From assembly GCA_002170245.2 (NCBI GenBank), contig NHFN02000016.1, positions 1 through 54,282 of the forward strand: a stretch of DNA of 54,282 nucleotides. Direction: 5' to 3'. A program made the position numbers and the translations under genes. Of this stretch, positions 29,652 through 43,507 are shown one piece after another; the first letter of the stretch is position 1; the number at the start of each line of letters is the position of its first letter. Below the pieces are notes generated by a model. That model saw only the letters and a program-made list of their open reading frames with translations. It was not told the origin of the DNA and made no database searches. Source of the DNA: Gammaproteobacteria bacterium TMED112. Lineage in GTDB: Bacteria; Pseudomonadota; Gammaproteobacteria; Magnimaribacterales; TMED112.

Positions 29652-30535
29652 ACTAAGTTAATTATTTCTTCAGCAATTAATTTAGGTTGGTTTTCTTGCG
29701 AAAAATGTCCAGCTTCAATCCACCTGTGGTTCAAACCTTTGGCTCCTGGAATTTTTTCAATGATATATTTGTCTTGATCTCTAAAAGACATATCGTATTC
29801 ACCAAAAATTGCTAGAGTTGGTTTCGTGAAAGTTTTCAAAACTTCCCAAGCTTCAATATTTTCTTTCACTTGGTCATGACCGTTAGTAATTGGTACAAGC
29901 AGTGGGAATGCTCTTGCACCTGCTTTATAAGTTTCGTCCGGGAAAGGCGCATTATAGGCAGCTATTTCCTCTTCATCTAGCTTCTTCATACTGCCTTGAT
30001 AGACAATCTTTCCACAATTAAAATCTTCAACTGTTTGACTGTAATCTAACCATTGATTGAAGCCTTCGGTTGCTCCAATTCCTACTGGCAATCCTGAATT
30101 GGAGACAATAAGTCCACTGAATTTATCTGACTGGGCAGTTAGCATTCTTAATCCTATTAAACCTCCCCAATCTTGAGCAAATAAAATTATATTATCCAAC
30201 TGTAAGTGATCAAATAATTGAGAGGTCCAATCTATGTGGTTTGCATAAGTGTATGCTTCTTTATCTTTATATTTATCTGATTTTCCAAACCCAATTAAAT
30301 CAGGTGCTATTACCCTCTTCCCAGCTTCAACTAGGTGCGGAATAATTTTTCGATATAAATAACACCATGATGGCTCCCCATGCAGCAAAAGCACTACATC
30401 TTTAGATAATGGATTTTCATCTAAATAATGCATTCTTAGATGATCTTCACCGTGGCAAACTTCAAAATAATTTGGTTCAAAATCAAAATCCTTTAAACCA
30501 TCAAATCTCTCTTCAGGTGTTCTAAGTATTGTCAT
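29648..30535 (-). CDS. Haloalkane dehalogenase-like alpha/beta hydrolase
   Basis: LLLHGEPSWCYLYRKIIPHLVEAGKRVIAPDLIGFGKSDK, nucleophile region LFAQDWGGLIGLRM, FGEYDMSFRD, EAGHFSQENQP. Confidence 0.85.
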   Translation of the reverse strand: MTILRTPEERFDGLKDFDFEPNYFEVCHGEDHLRMHYLDENPLSKDVVLLLHGEPSWCYLYRKIIPHLVEAGKRVIAPDLIGFGKSDKYKDKEAYTYANHIDWTSQLFDHLQLDNIILFAQDWGGLIGLRMLTAQSDKFSGLIVSNSGLPVGIGATEGFNQWLDYSQTVEDFNCGKIVYQGSMKKLDEEEIAAYNAPFPDETYKAGARAFPLLVPITNGHDQVKENIEAWEVLKTFTKPTLAIFGEYDMSFRDQDKYIIEKIPGAKGLNHRWIEAGHFSQENQPKLIAEEIINLV

Positions 30536-31173
30536 ACATCTAGTCTAGTGTATATATTGATACCATTGCTGCTGTCACTAGATTTTTTGGCCATTAATTC
30601 GGCGATATCTTCTGCTGCAACATTTTTAAATTTCTTAAGTGGTCCAAAAAGAAACTGTCCAGAAAAATTTGTTACATCCTCAAAAAGCTTAACATCATGC
30701 CCTTGAGGCTTGTCTCTCTCTCCAAGCAAATGACTAGGTTGAAATATATTCAATTTTTTAAAATTTAAATTCTTTAATTTTTGCTCCATTAGGCCTTTGG
30801 TTTTTAAGTAATAGTTTAAAGATTTAGCATGTGCTCCCACCGAAGAGATAACTGATATATTTTCAATACCACTTAATTTTGCTTGATCCGCTAGATTACA
30901 AACGTAGTCATAATCCACCTTATAAAATAATTTTTTCACAGATTGTCGCATAATTACTAGATCTAGTAATTCCACAGGAAATCCAAGACAAATAAATAAG
31001 TGATCAGCTTTAGGCAGCTCATAATTTTTATCGTAATCTAAGATAAGTTGCTCTACATTTTTTGGAAACTGATAATTTCTTCGAGCGAGTGCTATTACAT
31101 CATTATTTGCCGAAAGAATATTAATTAGATTTTTTCCAATTAAACCTGTTGAACCAGCTACAAGATACTTCAT
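30532..31173 (-). CDS. NAD(P)-binding Rossmann-fold protein (NmrA/HTATIP2-like)
   Basis: MKYLVAGSTGLIGKNLINIL, VISSVGAHAKSLNYYLKTKGLMEQKL, IFQPSHLLGERD. Confidence 0.82.
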   Translation of the reverse strand: MKYLVAGSTGLIGKNLINILSANNDVIALARRNYQFPKNVEQLILDYDKNYELPKADHLFICLGFPVELLDLVIMRQSVKKLFYKVDYDYVCNLADQAKLSGIENISVISSVGAHAKSLNYYLKTKGLMEQKLKNLNFKKLNIFQPSHLLGERDKPQGHDVKLFEDVTNFSGQFLFGPLKKFKNVAAEDIAELMAKKSSDSSNGINIYTRLDV

Positions 31174-31213
31174 ATATTTATATATATGAGAGAAACTACT
31201 TTAATTCAATTAA

Positions 31214-31474
31214 ATGCATAATTTTAATCAAGAAGAAATATCAAGAATCATTGAAATGGCATGGGAGGACAGAACTCCGTTTGAAGCCATCAAACAAGAA
31301 TTTGATTTAGATCAAGCTGGCGTTAAGAAACTAATGCAAAAAGAATTGAATTCAGGATCCTTTTTGGTGTGGAAGAAAAGAGTGCGTGGCCGAAAAACAA
31401 AACACACATCTTTAAGAAGCTTTAAAGTTGGCCGGCATCAATCCTATGATAATAATAAGATCAAAAATAAATAG
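31214..31474 (+). CDS. DUF2805/TIGR03643-like small protein
   Basis: EISRIIEMAWEDRTPFEAIKQEFDLDQAGVKKLMQKELNSGSFLVWKKRVRGRKTKH. Confidence 0.8.
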   Translation: MHNFNQEEISRIIEMAWEDRTPFEAIKQEFDLDQAGVKKLMQKELNSGSFLVWKKRVRGRKTKHTSLRSFKVGRHQSYDNNKIKNK

Positions 31475-31481
31475 ATTGGAT

Positions 31482-31847
31482 CTAACCTCTCTTTGCAGCA
31501 AACAACAAAATACTCATCACAACAACTTCGACCAATATTTTATCGGTTGAGAGAGCAGCACCATGAGCAAGGTATGCAATTATTCTTGAAAGAGCTGCAA
31601 AACCTACTAAAGCTGCAGGTGCATATAACCAATAGGTTTTTTTGGTGTAAGCACCAAGCAAAGAAAAAATACCAACAACTAAAAAGAAGCTAGCTAAGTC
31701 GCCAATTTGTGTACTTAGACCGTGACCAGTTAATAATGGCATTCCTAGAGTTGAGGCGATATCTTCTGGGCTAGTGAGCCACATGAGTCCGTTAAATACA
31801 AAAAGAAGACCTATTGCGTATGTAAGTATGTTCAAAAATCTATCCAT
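31482..31847 (-). CDS. Small integral membrane protein (DUF4345-like or similar)
   Basis: 121 aa, about four hydrophobic segments; FNGLMWLTSPEDIASTLGMPLLTGHGLSTQIGDLASFFLVVG. Confidence 0.6.
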   Translation of the reverse strand: MDRFLNILTYAIGLLFVFNGLMWLTSPEDIASTLGMPLLTGHGLSTQIGDLASFFLVVGIFSLLGAYTKKTYWLYAPAALVGFAALSRIIAYLAHGAALSTDKILVEVVVMSILLFAAKRG

Positions 31848-31910
31848 AGTCTTATCCTCTTAAATATTTAAATTACAGTCAAATTCATTGATATAATCAG
31901 TTCACCTTAT

Positions 31911-32897
31911 ATGAAACAAAAGATTAAAACATTTGAAATATTATCTATGTTTTCAATTATCTTTTTAATTGGTTGTGGCGGAGGAAGTAGCGGAACTTCC
32001 GGAGAAATTACAACTCCGATAATTACTCCACCACCGGTGAACAACGCTCCTAGCTGCTCTACAACAGACTATCCCAATTTAAAATACTGTACCGTAAAGC
32101 ATCTTGATCTTGATAGAGAGTTCTATATTTATATACCTAACGATTTAAATTCATCTAATACTTATGCACCTTTACTATTTAATCTTCATGGGTATAGAAG
32201 ACAAGCTCTGGATTTCTTGGGTTATTCCGGCTTTCAGCCCTTAGCAGATCAAGAAAATTTTCTTGTGATCTATCCACAAGGTTCTATCTTGCCAAGTACA
32301 GGTCAGCCACATTGGAATGACAGTGGTTGGACGAGTGAAAGTCCAGCTAATGACATCGAATTTATCTCTAGCCTGATTGATTGGGCTTATAGTGAATATC
32401 TGATTAACCTGGGCAGAGTCTATGCAACTGGCAAATCAAATGGTGGCAAAATGAGCTACCATTTAGCCTGTAATTTAGGTTACAGAATTGCTGGTGTTGC
32501 CTCTGTAGGTGGCTCCATGACACCAAGTACTTATGAGACTTGTAGTCCCAATCAACCTACTGCCATAGTTCATATTCATGGCATAGATGATACGGTTGTC
32601 CCCATTGAGGGGAATGGACGCTCTACACCCCTTACGAACATGATAGATTATTGGAAAATCTATAACGCCTGTGATCAAGAAACTATTTTTGTTCTTCCTG
32701 ATCTCAATGATGATGGTTATGGAGGCTCACTCTATAGGTATCATGGCTGTTTGAATAATGTTGATGTTCAGCTTTTCCTAATGGATCAAATAGCCCATGA
32801 TTGGCCAACAGATCTAAACGATTACGATATTATTGCTGCTGATGAAATCTGGAATTTTCTAAAAGAGTTTGATATCAATGGCAGAATTGCTCATTAG
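31911..32897 (+). CDS. Lipoprotein, PHB depolymerase/feruloyl esterase-family hydrolase
   Basis: Lipobox LIGCGG; YAPLLFNLHGYRRQALDFLGYSGFQPLADQENFLVIYPQG, YATGKSNGGKMSYHLAC, HIHGIDDTVVP, HDWP. Confidence 0.87.
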   Translation: MKQKIKTFEILSMFSIIFLIGCGGGSSGTSGEITTPIITPPPVNNAPSCSTTDYPNLKYCTVKHLDLDREFYIYIPNDLNSSNTYAPLLFNLHGYRRQALDFLGYSGFQPLADQENFLVIYPQGSILPSTGQPHWNDSGWTSESPANDIEFISSLIDWAYSEYLINLGRVYATGKSNGGKMSYHLACNLGYRIAGVASVGGSMTPSTYETCSPNQPTAIVHIHGIDDTVVPIEGNGRSTPLTNMIDYWKIYNACDQETIFVLPDLNDDGYGGSLYRYHGCLNNVDVQLFLMDQIAHDWPTDLNDYDIIAADEIWNFLKEFDINGRIAH

Positions 32898-32914
32898 TAC
32901 AAAATTTTCGTAAC

Positions 32915-33052
32915 TTATTTAGATTCTAAATTCTCAAGCTTCTTTTCAATTTCATCCAGCTTGGCAAGGATTTGGTGAAAAAAATTCCTGGCTTCTGTTG
33001 GACACTTCTCAAAAAAATGCTCACTTAATTTCATTAAGTCTTCGTCTTTCAT
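32915..33052 (-). CDS. Small hypothetical ORF, 45 aa, coiled-coil-like
   Basis: Reverse complement translates MKDEDLMKLSEHFFEKCPTEARNFFHQILAKLDEIEKKLENLESK*; in an otherwise empty gap between esterase and tRNA-Leu; not in ORF track. No strong Shine-Dalgarno seen. Confidence 0.5.
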   Translation of the reverse strand: MKDEDLMKLSEHFFEKCPTEARNFFHQILAKLDEIEKKLENLESK

Positions 33053-33071
33053 AATTTTATTTTAACAAAAT

Positions 33072-33156
33072 TGGTAGGGATGGAGGGAGTCGAACCCCCA
33101 CGCCTTACGGCACTGGAACCTAAATCCAGCGTGTCTGCCAGTTCCACCACATCCCC
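33072..33156 (-). tRNA. tRNA-Leu (anticodon TAG), CCA encoded
   Basis: Reverse complement GGGGATGTGGTGGAACTGGCAGACACGCTGGATTTAGGTTCCAGTGCCGTAAGGCGTGGGGGTTCGACTCCCTCCATCCCTACCA; class II variable arm; anticodon loop TTTAGGT. Confidence 0.95.
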
Positions 33157-33171
33157 GGTAGATTGCTTATT

Positions 33172-33384
33172 CTATATGACAAAGGCAAGGATTAAACCTA
33201 AAACGGCAAAAATTACCCACATTATTGTTTCATTTTGATTGCCCTTTTTAAACGCCATATAGCCTAAAACCCAAAAAAGAATTGGTGAAAGCAGTAGAAA
33301 AGCTTTACCAACTAATATAGCTACTGGTATTAAACAAATAACTAAAAAAACCTTAAAAAAAGTTTCATTAAGGAGACTGTTCAT
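33172..33384 (-). CDS. Small integral membrane protein
   Basis: 70 aa, two to three hydrophobic segments; overlaps the upstream coiled-coil gene by 17 nt. Confidence 0.6.
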   Translation of the reverse strand: MNSLLNETFFKVFLVICLIPVAILVGKAFLLLSPILFWVLGYMAFKKGNQNETIMWVIFAVLGLILAFVI

Positions 33385-34051
33385 TACCCTCCTCCTTTAT
33401 AACTTTGAGTTCGTTTTCAATTGCCTGTAAATCTCTGGTTAGACTATTTAACCTATTTAAGACATCAGCAACTTTTTGATTATTTTGAATCCTATAGGAA
33501 TCCACAGCATCAATAGACGATTGATTCATTTCTATTGCCTGTTTTTGTTTATTTAACTCGTTGGAGAGCAGAGTAATTTTTAATTGCAAATCTTCCGCTA
33601 ACTGTATCTTTTGATTAATAGAGGATAGCTGATCTTCTAATCCTGTTGAAACAGCTTTTAGATTTTGTAAATTTTTTTCATTCTTTGAAGATTTAGTTTC
33701 TTGTTTTTTAAAGTTATCAAGATACCCTTTTCTGTGACCCCAAAGTTTTCTAACCTCTTTATCTAAAAAAGCTACTTGATCTGTCATAGTCTCCATATTT
33801 TGTTCAGAATCCTCATTGGTGATGGATAGCTTGCCTTCTATGATTTCAATTTTCTCCCCAACAGCTGCCAGAGCTTCAATATTGGAATTTTTTTGCTCCT
33901 CGATATAAAAATACATTCCCAATAGACTTGCAATCACAAGAACAATTAGTAGAGCACTAAACATAAATTGTCCGTCCCCTTTCGATTTTCTTCTTGGCGG
34001 TATCCTTGTAGGCTGACTCATAAGTAGTATTCTAAAGCAAAAATTACTCAT
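33368..34051 (-). CDS. Single-TM protein with long coiled coil
   Basis: Basic N-terminus, one TM helix (FMFSALLIVLVIASLLGMYFYI), then heptad-rich region. Start could be 34051 or 34018. Confidence 0.68.
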   Translation of the reverse strand: MSNFCFRILLMSQPTRIPPRRKSKGDGQFMFSALLIVLVIASLLGMYFYIEEQKNSNIEALAAVGEKIEIIEGKLSITNEDSEQNMETMTDQVAFLDKEVRKLWGHRKGYLDNFKKQETKSSKNEKNLQNLKAVSTGLEDQLSSINQKIQLAEDLQLKITLLSNELNKQKQAIEMNQSSIDAVDSYRIQNNQKVADVLNRLNSLTRDLQAIENELKVIKEEGNEQSP

Positions 34052-34079
34052 GTGAATAAACTTAGATTAGACTGTTGCT

Positions 34080-34661
34080 ATGAACTACAACAATAAAAGT
34101 GAAATACTCAAAAGAGCAAATTTCTTACTTAAAGATGGTGTTAAAAATAGAGAATCTTTATTCCATACACCAATTATTAGTTCTTTCTCACATCAACATA
34201 TCTCTTCAAGGGTAATGGTGCTTCGTGCGCACAATGCTACCCAAAGAACAATGCGGTTTCACTCTGATTTTCGCTCTGATAAAGTTAAAGAATTGCTTGA
34301 TGACCCAAGAACATCAATTATTGGGTATGATCCAACTCTAAAAACTCAAATTAGGTTAGTTGGAAAATCTAAAGTACATCACAATAATAAAAGTAGCCTT
34401 AAAGCTTGGGATGAGTCTCAAGCAATTTCAAAAAAATGCTACTCGGTAAAAGATGGGTCAAGTCATAAAGCTGAAAAACCTGAAATCTATGACTTTCATA
34501 TGAAAGATATAAAGATTGAGGATGGATACGCAAATTTTTGTACCATTGAATTTAGCTATCACACTCTAGAGTTTCTTTATCTGCAACGGCAAGGCCACAG
34601 AAGATGTAAATTTAATTGGAATTCTAAAGGGAAGCTTTCGAGTGAATGGCTAGTACCCTAG
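34080..34661 (+). CDS. Pyridoxamine 5'-phosphate oxidase-like flavin-binding protein
   Basis: SSRVMVLRAHNATQRTMRFHSDFRSDKVKELLDDPRTSIIGYDPTLKTQIRLVGKSKVHH...FCTIEFSYHTLEFLYLQRQGHRRCKF. Confidence 0.82.
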   Translation: MNYNNKSEILKRANFLLKDGVKNRESLFHTPIISSFSHQHISSRVMVLRAHNATQRTMRFHSDFRSDKVKELLDDPRTSIIGYDPTLKTQIRLVGKSKVHHNNKSSLKAWDESQAISKKCYSVKDGSSHKAEKPEIYDFHMKDIKIEDGYANFCTIEFSYHTLEFLYLQRQGHRRCKFNWNSKGKLSSEWLVP

Positions 34662-35167
34662 CCCACTAATTCTGATAAGAAGCTTTGCACGTATTTAGAT
34701 ATTTGCTCTTGATCTAATTTCAATTCTTTATCAACGTACTGGGTTGATCTTAGACCGGTCCACAAAGGTTCTCCATTTTCAGCGTCATAAATTGTTAACC
34801 TCAGCATAGATCTATCAGTTTGATATCCATAATCATCATAGAATGGATCGTAATAATAATAAGGACTTCTTCTCATACTTCTTCGCTTATTTTTTTGATC
34901 AATGGATAGCGAAATCACTGCTTTAAAATCTGGGCTGTCTAAATTTTCTGTAAGCCCAAGATTTTGAAGTTGTTCACTGAGTTCTTTCTTTAATCCAGCG
35001 TTAGTAAAGGGGCTCACTTTAACGTTTTCAGATTTATCTGATATCACTACTATGTAGCTATTGAAGTCTTGCAAATTAAAAGTGCTTACCTTTTCTACAC
35101 TAACAGGGTTGGAACTACATCCAATCATCACTATTAATACTAGAAGTGTTAAAATTTTTTTAAACAT
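34658..35167 (-). CDS. DUF4136-like lipoprotein
   Basis: Lipobox MIGCSS; DSPDFKAVISLSIDQK...RSMLRLTIYDAENGEPLWTG. Confidence 0.75.
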   Translation of the reverse strand: MFKKILTLLVLIVMIGCSSNPVSVEKVSTFNLQDFNSYIVVISDKSENVKVSPFTNAGLKKELSEQLQNLGLTENLDSPDFKAVISLSIDQKNKRRSMRRSPYYYYDPFYDDYGYQTDRSMLRLTIYDAENGEPLWTGLRSTQYVDKELKLDQEQISKYVQSFLSELVG

Positions 35168-35220
35168 ACTTTATTTATGATCTAATTTATATATATTAGT
35201 TCAATTGATTTTTTTCAACC

Positions 35221-38099
35221 ATGAATAGCTACAAACTTTTAGATAAAAAAAATAATCCATCCTTAGGCTTTCAAGCAGAGAGATATATGCTTGACGAATA
35301 TAACTCTGAACATATTCATCTTAAAAATGATTCAAAAGAGCTTGTTTTTATGGTGATGTTCAGAACAATTCCTGAAGATTCAACAGGTGTAGCACATATA
35401 CTTGAACATACTACTTTATGTGGTTCAGATAAATTCAAAGTTCGAGATCCTTTCTTCATGATGTTAAGAAGATCAATGAGTACATTCATGAATGCTTTTA
35501 CTGCTAGCGATTGGACTGCATATCCATTTGCAACTCAAAGCAAAAAAGATTTCTTTAACCTGCTTGATGTTTATTTAGATGCAGCTTATTTTCCATTGTT
35601 AGAAGAAGCAGATTTTATGCAGGAAGGCCATAGACTTGAGTTTTCGAAATTTGATAAAAGTAGCTCAGATTTAGAATATAAAGGGGTTGTATTTAATGAA
35701 ATGAAGGGCTCAATGAGCAATATAACTAATACAACATGGCAAGCCTTAACAAAAAACTTATTTCCAGACCTTACATATAGGCATAATAGCGGTGGAGAAC
35801 CAAAAGATATTACTAACCTCACTCACAAGTATCTGAAAGATTTCCACAAGAAATTTTATCATCCATCGAATGCTACTTATTTTACTTGGGGAGATATAGA
35901 TGCCAAAGAGATTCAATCTTTCATAGATAAGAAATTATCTCAAAAATTTAAAAAAGTTGATGATAAAAATATTGAAGTAGTTAAACAACAAAAACCGTTC
36001 TCAAAACCCGTACAAGCAGTAGAGTCTTTTAATCCGGTTTCTCAAGAACAGTCTGGACATCAAAATTATGCTGCATGGGTCCTGGGTGAAAGTTTTGATA
36101 TTGATCAATTATTAGAAGCCCACCTAATATCACTTTTGATTATGGATAACTCGTCTTCTCCTCTTTATGGAGCTTTGGAGTCTAATGATATAAGCAAATC
36201 ACCTGCTCAAATTCTTGGTCTAGAGGATAGTATGAGACATCTTGTTTTTATATGTGGTGTTGAGGGAAGTGAAGCCAAAAGTCAGCCTAAATTTGAAAAA
36301 TTACTAAATAAGACTTTTAAAGAAATTGTAAGTAAAGGTTTTTCTGATGAACAAATATCATCTGCTTTGTATCAATTAGAATTAAGCAGAAGAGAAATCT
36401 CAGCAGCATCTTTGCCATATGGTTTACAGATTCTGTTATCCATGGCCCCAGGATCTCTATATAAAGCTGATCCATTAGAACTCTCTAATGTAGATGAAGC
36501 GCTAAAGAAACTGAAAGAAAAAGTAAAAGAAAAGGGTTATTTAACTAACCTTATTGATAAATTCTTTATATCGAATAGTCATAAAGTAAGCCTTGAAATG
36601 ACACCAGATACAGATCTCATAAACAAAAAAGAGACAGAATTAAAGAAAATACTAAACAACATAGAATCCTCTATGAGCAGTAAGGAGAAACTTGATTTGG
36701 TCAAACAATCTAAGAGTTTAGCGGACAGGCAAAATGCTATTCCAAATAAAGATGTTCTACCGAAACTAGAATTAAATGATGTACCTAAAAATATTGATTT
36801 TCCAAAAACGAAAAAATTAACAACTTTTGGTTATTCACCAATTTTCTACCAACAACCTACAAATGGTTTAACCTACAACCTTGTTTCCAAAGAATTGGTA
36901 GTTGAATCTCAAGATGAACTAGATAGTTTAATGTTTCTTTCAGCTCTACTGGGCAAAGTTTCTGCAGGAGATAAAGACCATATTCAGTTACAACAAGAAA
37001 TTTCTAGAATATCAGGTGGTATATCAGCTTCTAATCATTTTTTCTATGATAAAACTGAGGAGCTTAAGGGCAAAATGACCCTATCTGCAAAATTTCTCCC
37101 TGAAAATACAGTTGATACGACAAATCTTATTTTTGAGATTTTTAATAAAACAAATTTTGATCTCCATGAAAGAATTAAAGAATTAATGTTTCAAAATTTT
37201 ATGGGTTTTCAACAATCCATTGTTGAAAATGGTCACAGATTTGCAATGTTAGGTGCTAGCTCATCGCATAATCAGCTCTCTTACCTTCAAGAATCTATGG
37301 GCGGACTGAGTGCAATATCTAAATTTGCTCCTTTTGTAACAAATCAGGACGATTTAATGAAAAAAGAGATCGGAAAAGTTGAGAGTATGTTCAAAAAACT
37401 AGAATCGATGAAGAGTGAATTGCTTTTTGTTTCAAATGAAAAACTTACTAAAGATCAAATTAATCAAATCAGAGAAATTGACTTCAAAAAAGATGGAAGT
37501 TCCAAGGTAAATGTTAACTTTACTAAAACGTTTAATAAAATTGCTTTTCCAATAAATACTCAAGTTAATTTTTCAGCTATGTCACTTGATGCTCCAATTT
37601 ATGATGTAAAAGAATCACCAAAATTTATTCTTCTTTCAAGTCTAATGAGGAATGAATTTCTCCATAAAAGAGTTAGGGAGCAAGGCGGTGCATATGGAGG
37701 TGGTGCTTCATATGATCCGTTCTCAGGCACATTTAAGTTTTTCTCTTATCGTGATCCTAGGTTTATTGAAACAATAGAAGATTTTCAAAGCGCTATAAGC
37801 TGGGCAGCGTTAGGGAGCTTCGATGAAAATATGATTTTAGAAAGTCAGTTGTCAGTTTTATCTGATATTGATAAGCCTGCCTCACCAGCTGGTGAAGCAT
37901 TTAAAGATTATAGATTATCGAGTGAAGACAAAACACAGAAGATGCGGGAGGATTACAGGAAAAATATCTTTGCTGTTTCAAAAGAGGATTTAGTTGAAGC
38001 AGCTAATTCTTTGAAATTAAAACCCTACAGCGTCTTTTCAATAATTAATCCAAACCTTGAAAAAACAGCTCAAGCAAACGATTTCTTAATAAAAAGAAT

Positions 38100-38103
<4 letters not shown>
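35221..38103 (+). CDS. M16C (presequence protease-type) zinc metalloprotease
   Basis: Inverted zinc motif HILEHTTLCGSDKF, VFNEMKGS, C-terminal RVREQGGAYGGGASYDPFSGTFKFFSYRDP; 960 aa. Confidence 0.92.
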
Positions 38104-41296
<3,193 letters not shown>

Positions 41297-41300
<4 letters not shown>

Positions 41301-43507
41301 GATTGTGCTAGCTCCATTGCTTGCTCAACATCTACAGACACAACTTTCGATACCCCCATATCTCTCATTGTTACTCCAAGTAAATGAGTGCTTTTTTCCA
41401 TTGAAATTTTATTATGTGTAACAAATATAAATTGTACTTTTTCTGACATTTCATTAACTAAATTTATAAATCTTGCGGTATTTTCATCATCTAATGGAGC
41501 GTCAACCTCATCTAATAAACAAAATGGCGCTGGATTTATTGAGAATAATGAGAATACAAGAGCCAAAGCTGTTAAGGCTTTCTCTCCACCTGAAAGTTGA
41601 GAAAGTTTTGTATTCTTTTTGCCTGGCAATCTAGCCATGAGCAATAAACCTGAATCCTCAGATTTATCTAAAAGATCTAATTTACAAAAACCACCACCAA
41701 ATAGCTTAGGAAACATATCCTCAAGATGTTTGTTGACTGCATTTAAACAGTCATGAAAGGACTTATTAGACTCTCGATCTATTTTTTTAATTGCCTCATC
41801 TAACTTATTTAATGAAATCTCTAATTCTTCAATCTGACCACTTAAAACTTCCTGCCTTTTAACTTCAGCTTCAAGTGTTTCTGGTGCTGCAAAGTTAATA
41901 GGTCCTAAATTCATTATCCTTTTTTGAAGTTTTTCTAAATCTATAATAATTTCTTCTCTCTCTCCCTCTATGTCTTTTATATCTCCATAAGTTGCAAGTT
42001 TCTCCTGTTTTTCTTTTACATCTATTTCAATACTTCTTTTATTGAGCTCCTTCTCATTTCGCTGATAAAGTATCCGCTCTTTCTCTGTTTCAAGTTTTGT
42101 AATTTCTGCTTCAAATTCCCTTAATTCTTCATTTGCTTTATCTTGATTTGCTTTTAATTCCATAACTTTAAGTTCTTGATTTTTTCTTAACTCAATAAAA
42201 CTGGTTAATTCAGATTTTTCTTGATTCAAATCTTTTTTTAGAATGTCTATCTCAGAAATAATTTGCTTATTTCTTTCAACAAATTGTAATTTTAAAGAAT
42301 CAATCTTTTCTGAAGCATCGTCACTTTGGCCTTGGCCTATTTTGAAACCTTTTTTCCAGAAATTTTTAAAACCTCCTATTAATGTTTGTTTGTCGCTTGA
42401 TGTTAATTCGGCCTCAATTTCTGAAAATAATTTTTGAGCTTCTACTTTTATATTCTCTAATGTTTCAGAATTTAATTCATTCGTATCTTTATCATTTCCT
42501 TGTAATTCTTTAGAAAGTTCTTCCAGGTTTGCAATATTTTTTTTCTCTTCAGTCTTTAGGTCGTCAATTCTTGAATTTACTGTTCTTTCTTTTTCTTCGA
42601 TTAGAGATATCTTAGCTCCAGCTTCAAAGAAATTCCTTTGTTCTTCCTCGAGCTCTTTTAGGCCCTCCATCAACTTAGTTTTTGCTACATCTCTTTTGGC
42701 AATAAAATTCAATCTATCACCATCTATCTTTTCTAAATCCTTATCTATAGAATCATTTTCTTTTTGTGATTCATTCATTGAAACAAGAAGCGCTTTAAGT
42801 TCATCATTTACAACAAATTTTTGAAATTCCTGTTCTTTAGTCCTGAGTTTCTTGTACCTTGAAGTAAGATTAGCTTCTGCTTTTAATCTTCTGATCGATC
42901 TTTTTACCTCATCTTCTAAATCTTTTAATCTTGAAATATTCTCTGAGGTTCTTCGTATTCTAGATTCTGTTTCTCTTTTTCGTTCTTTATATTTTGATAT
43001 CCCAGCAGCTTCTTCAACATAACTTCTCAATTCTTCGGGTTTTGCTCCTACTAAACTAGAAATTATTCCTTGCTCAATAATTGCGTAACTATTGCCACCC
43101 AATCCAGTCCCCAAAAATAAATCTTGAACATCCCTTCTTCTAGCGACAGCATTATTTATAAAATAGGTAGATTGTCCATCACGTCCCATTTCTCTTTTAA
43201 CACTCACCTCATCAAATTTAAGGTATTCTCCACCAAGAAAATTCTCTGAATTGTCAAAAGATAGTTCAGCTGAGCAATGACTTACGGGTTTTCTTGAGTC
43301 AGAACCATTGAATATTACGTCTTGCAAACTTTCACTTCTTAGACTTTTTGCTGACAACTCTCCTTTCACCCATTTTATAGCATCTATAATATTCGATTTT
43401 CCACAGCCATTTGGACCGACAATACCACACATGATTCCTGGAAAATCAATTTCAATTGGGTCTACAAAACTTTTAAACCCTGCTAATTTTAAGCTTTTAA
43501 GTCTCAT
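41297..43507 (-). CDS. smc: Chromosome segregation protein SMC, unusually short (736 aa), hinge not recognisable
   Basis: Walker A GPNGCGKSN, GTGLGGNSYAIIEQGIISSLV, signature LSGGEKALTALAL, Walker B FCLLDEVDAPLDD, H-loop VTHNK; coiled-coil arms with a short low-complexity middle. Confidence 0.92.

Noticed and set aside
29648-30535. Haloalkane dehalogenase-like gene as evidence of a xenobiotic degradation island
   Set aside because: Family is widespread in marine bacteria and the neighbours (SDR, MazG, Rossmann protein) do not form a recognisable dehalogenation pathway.
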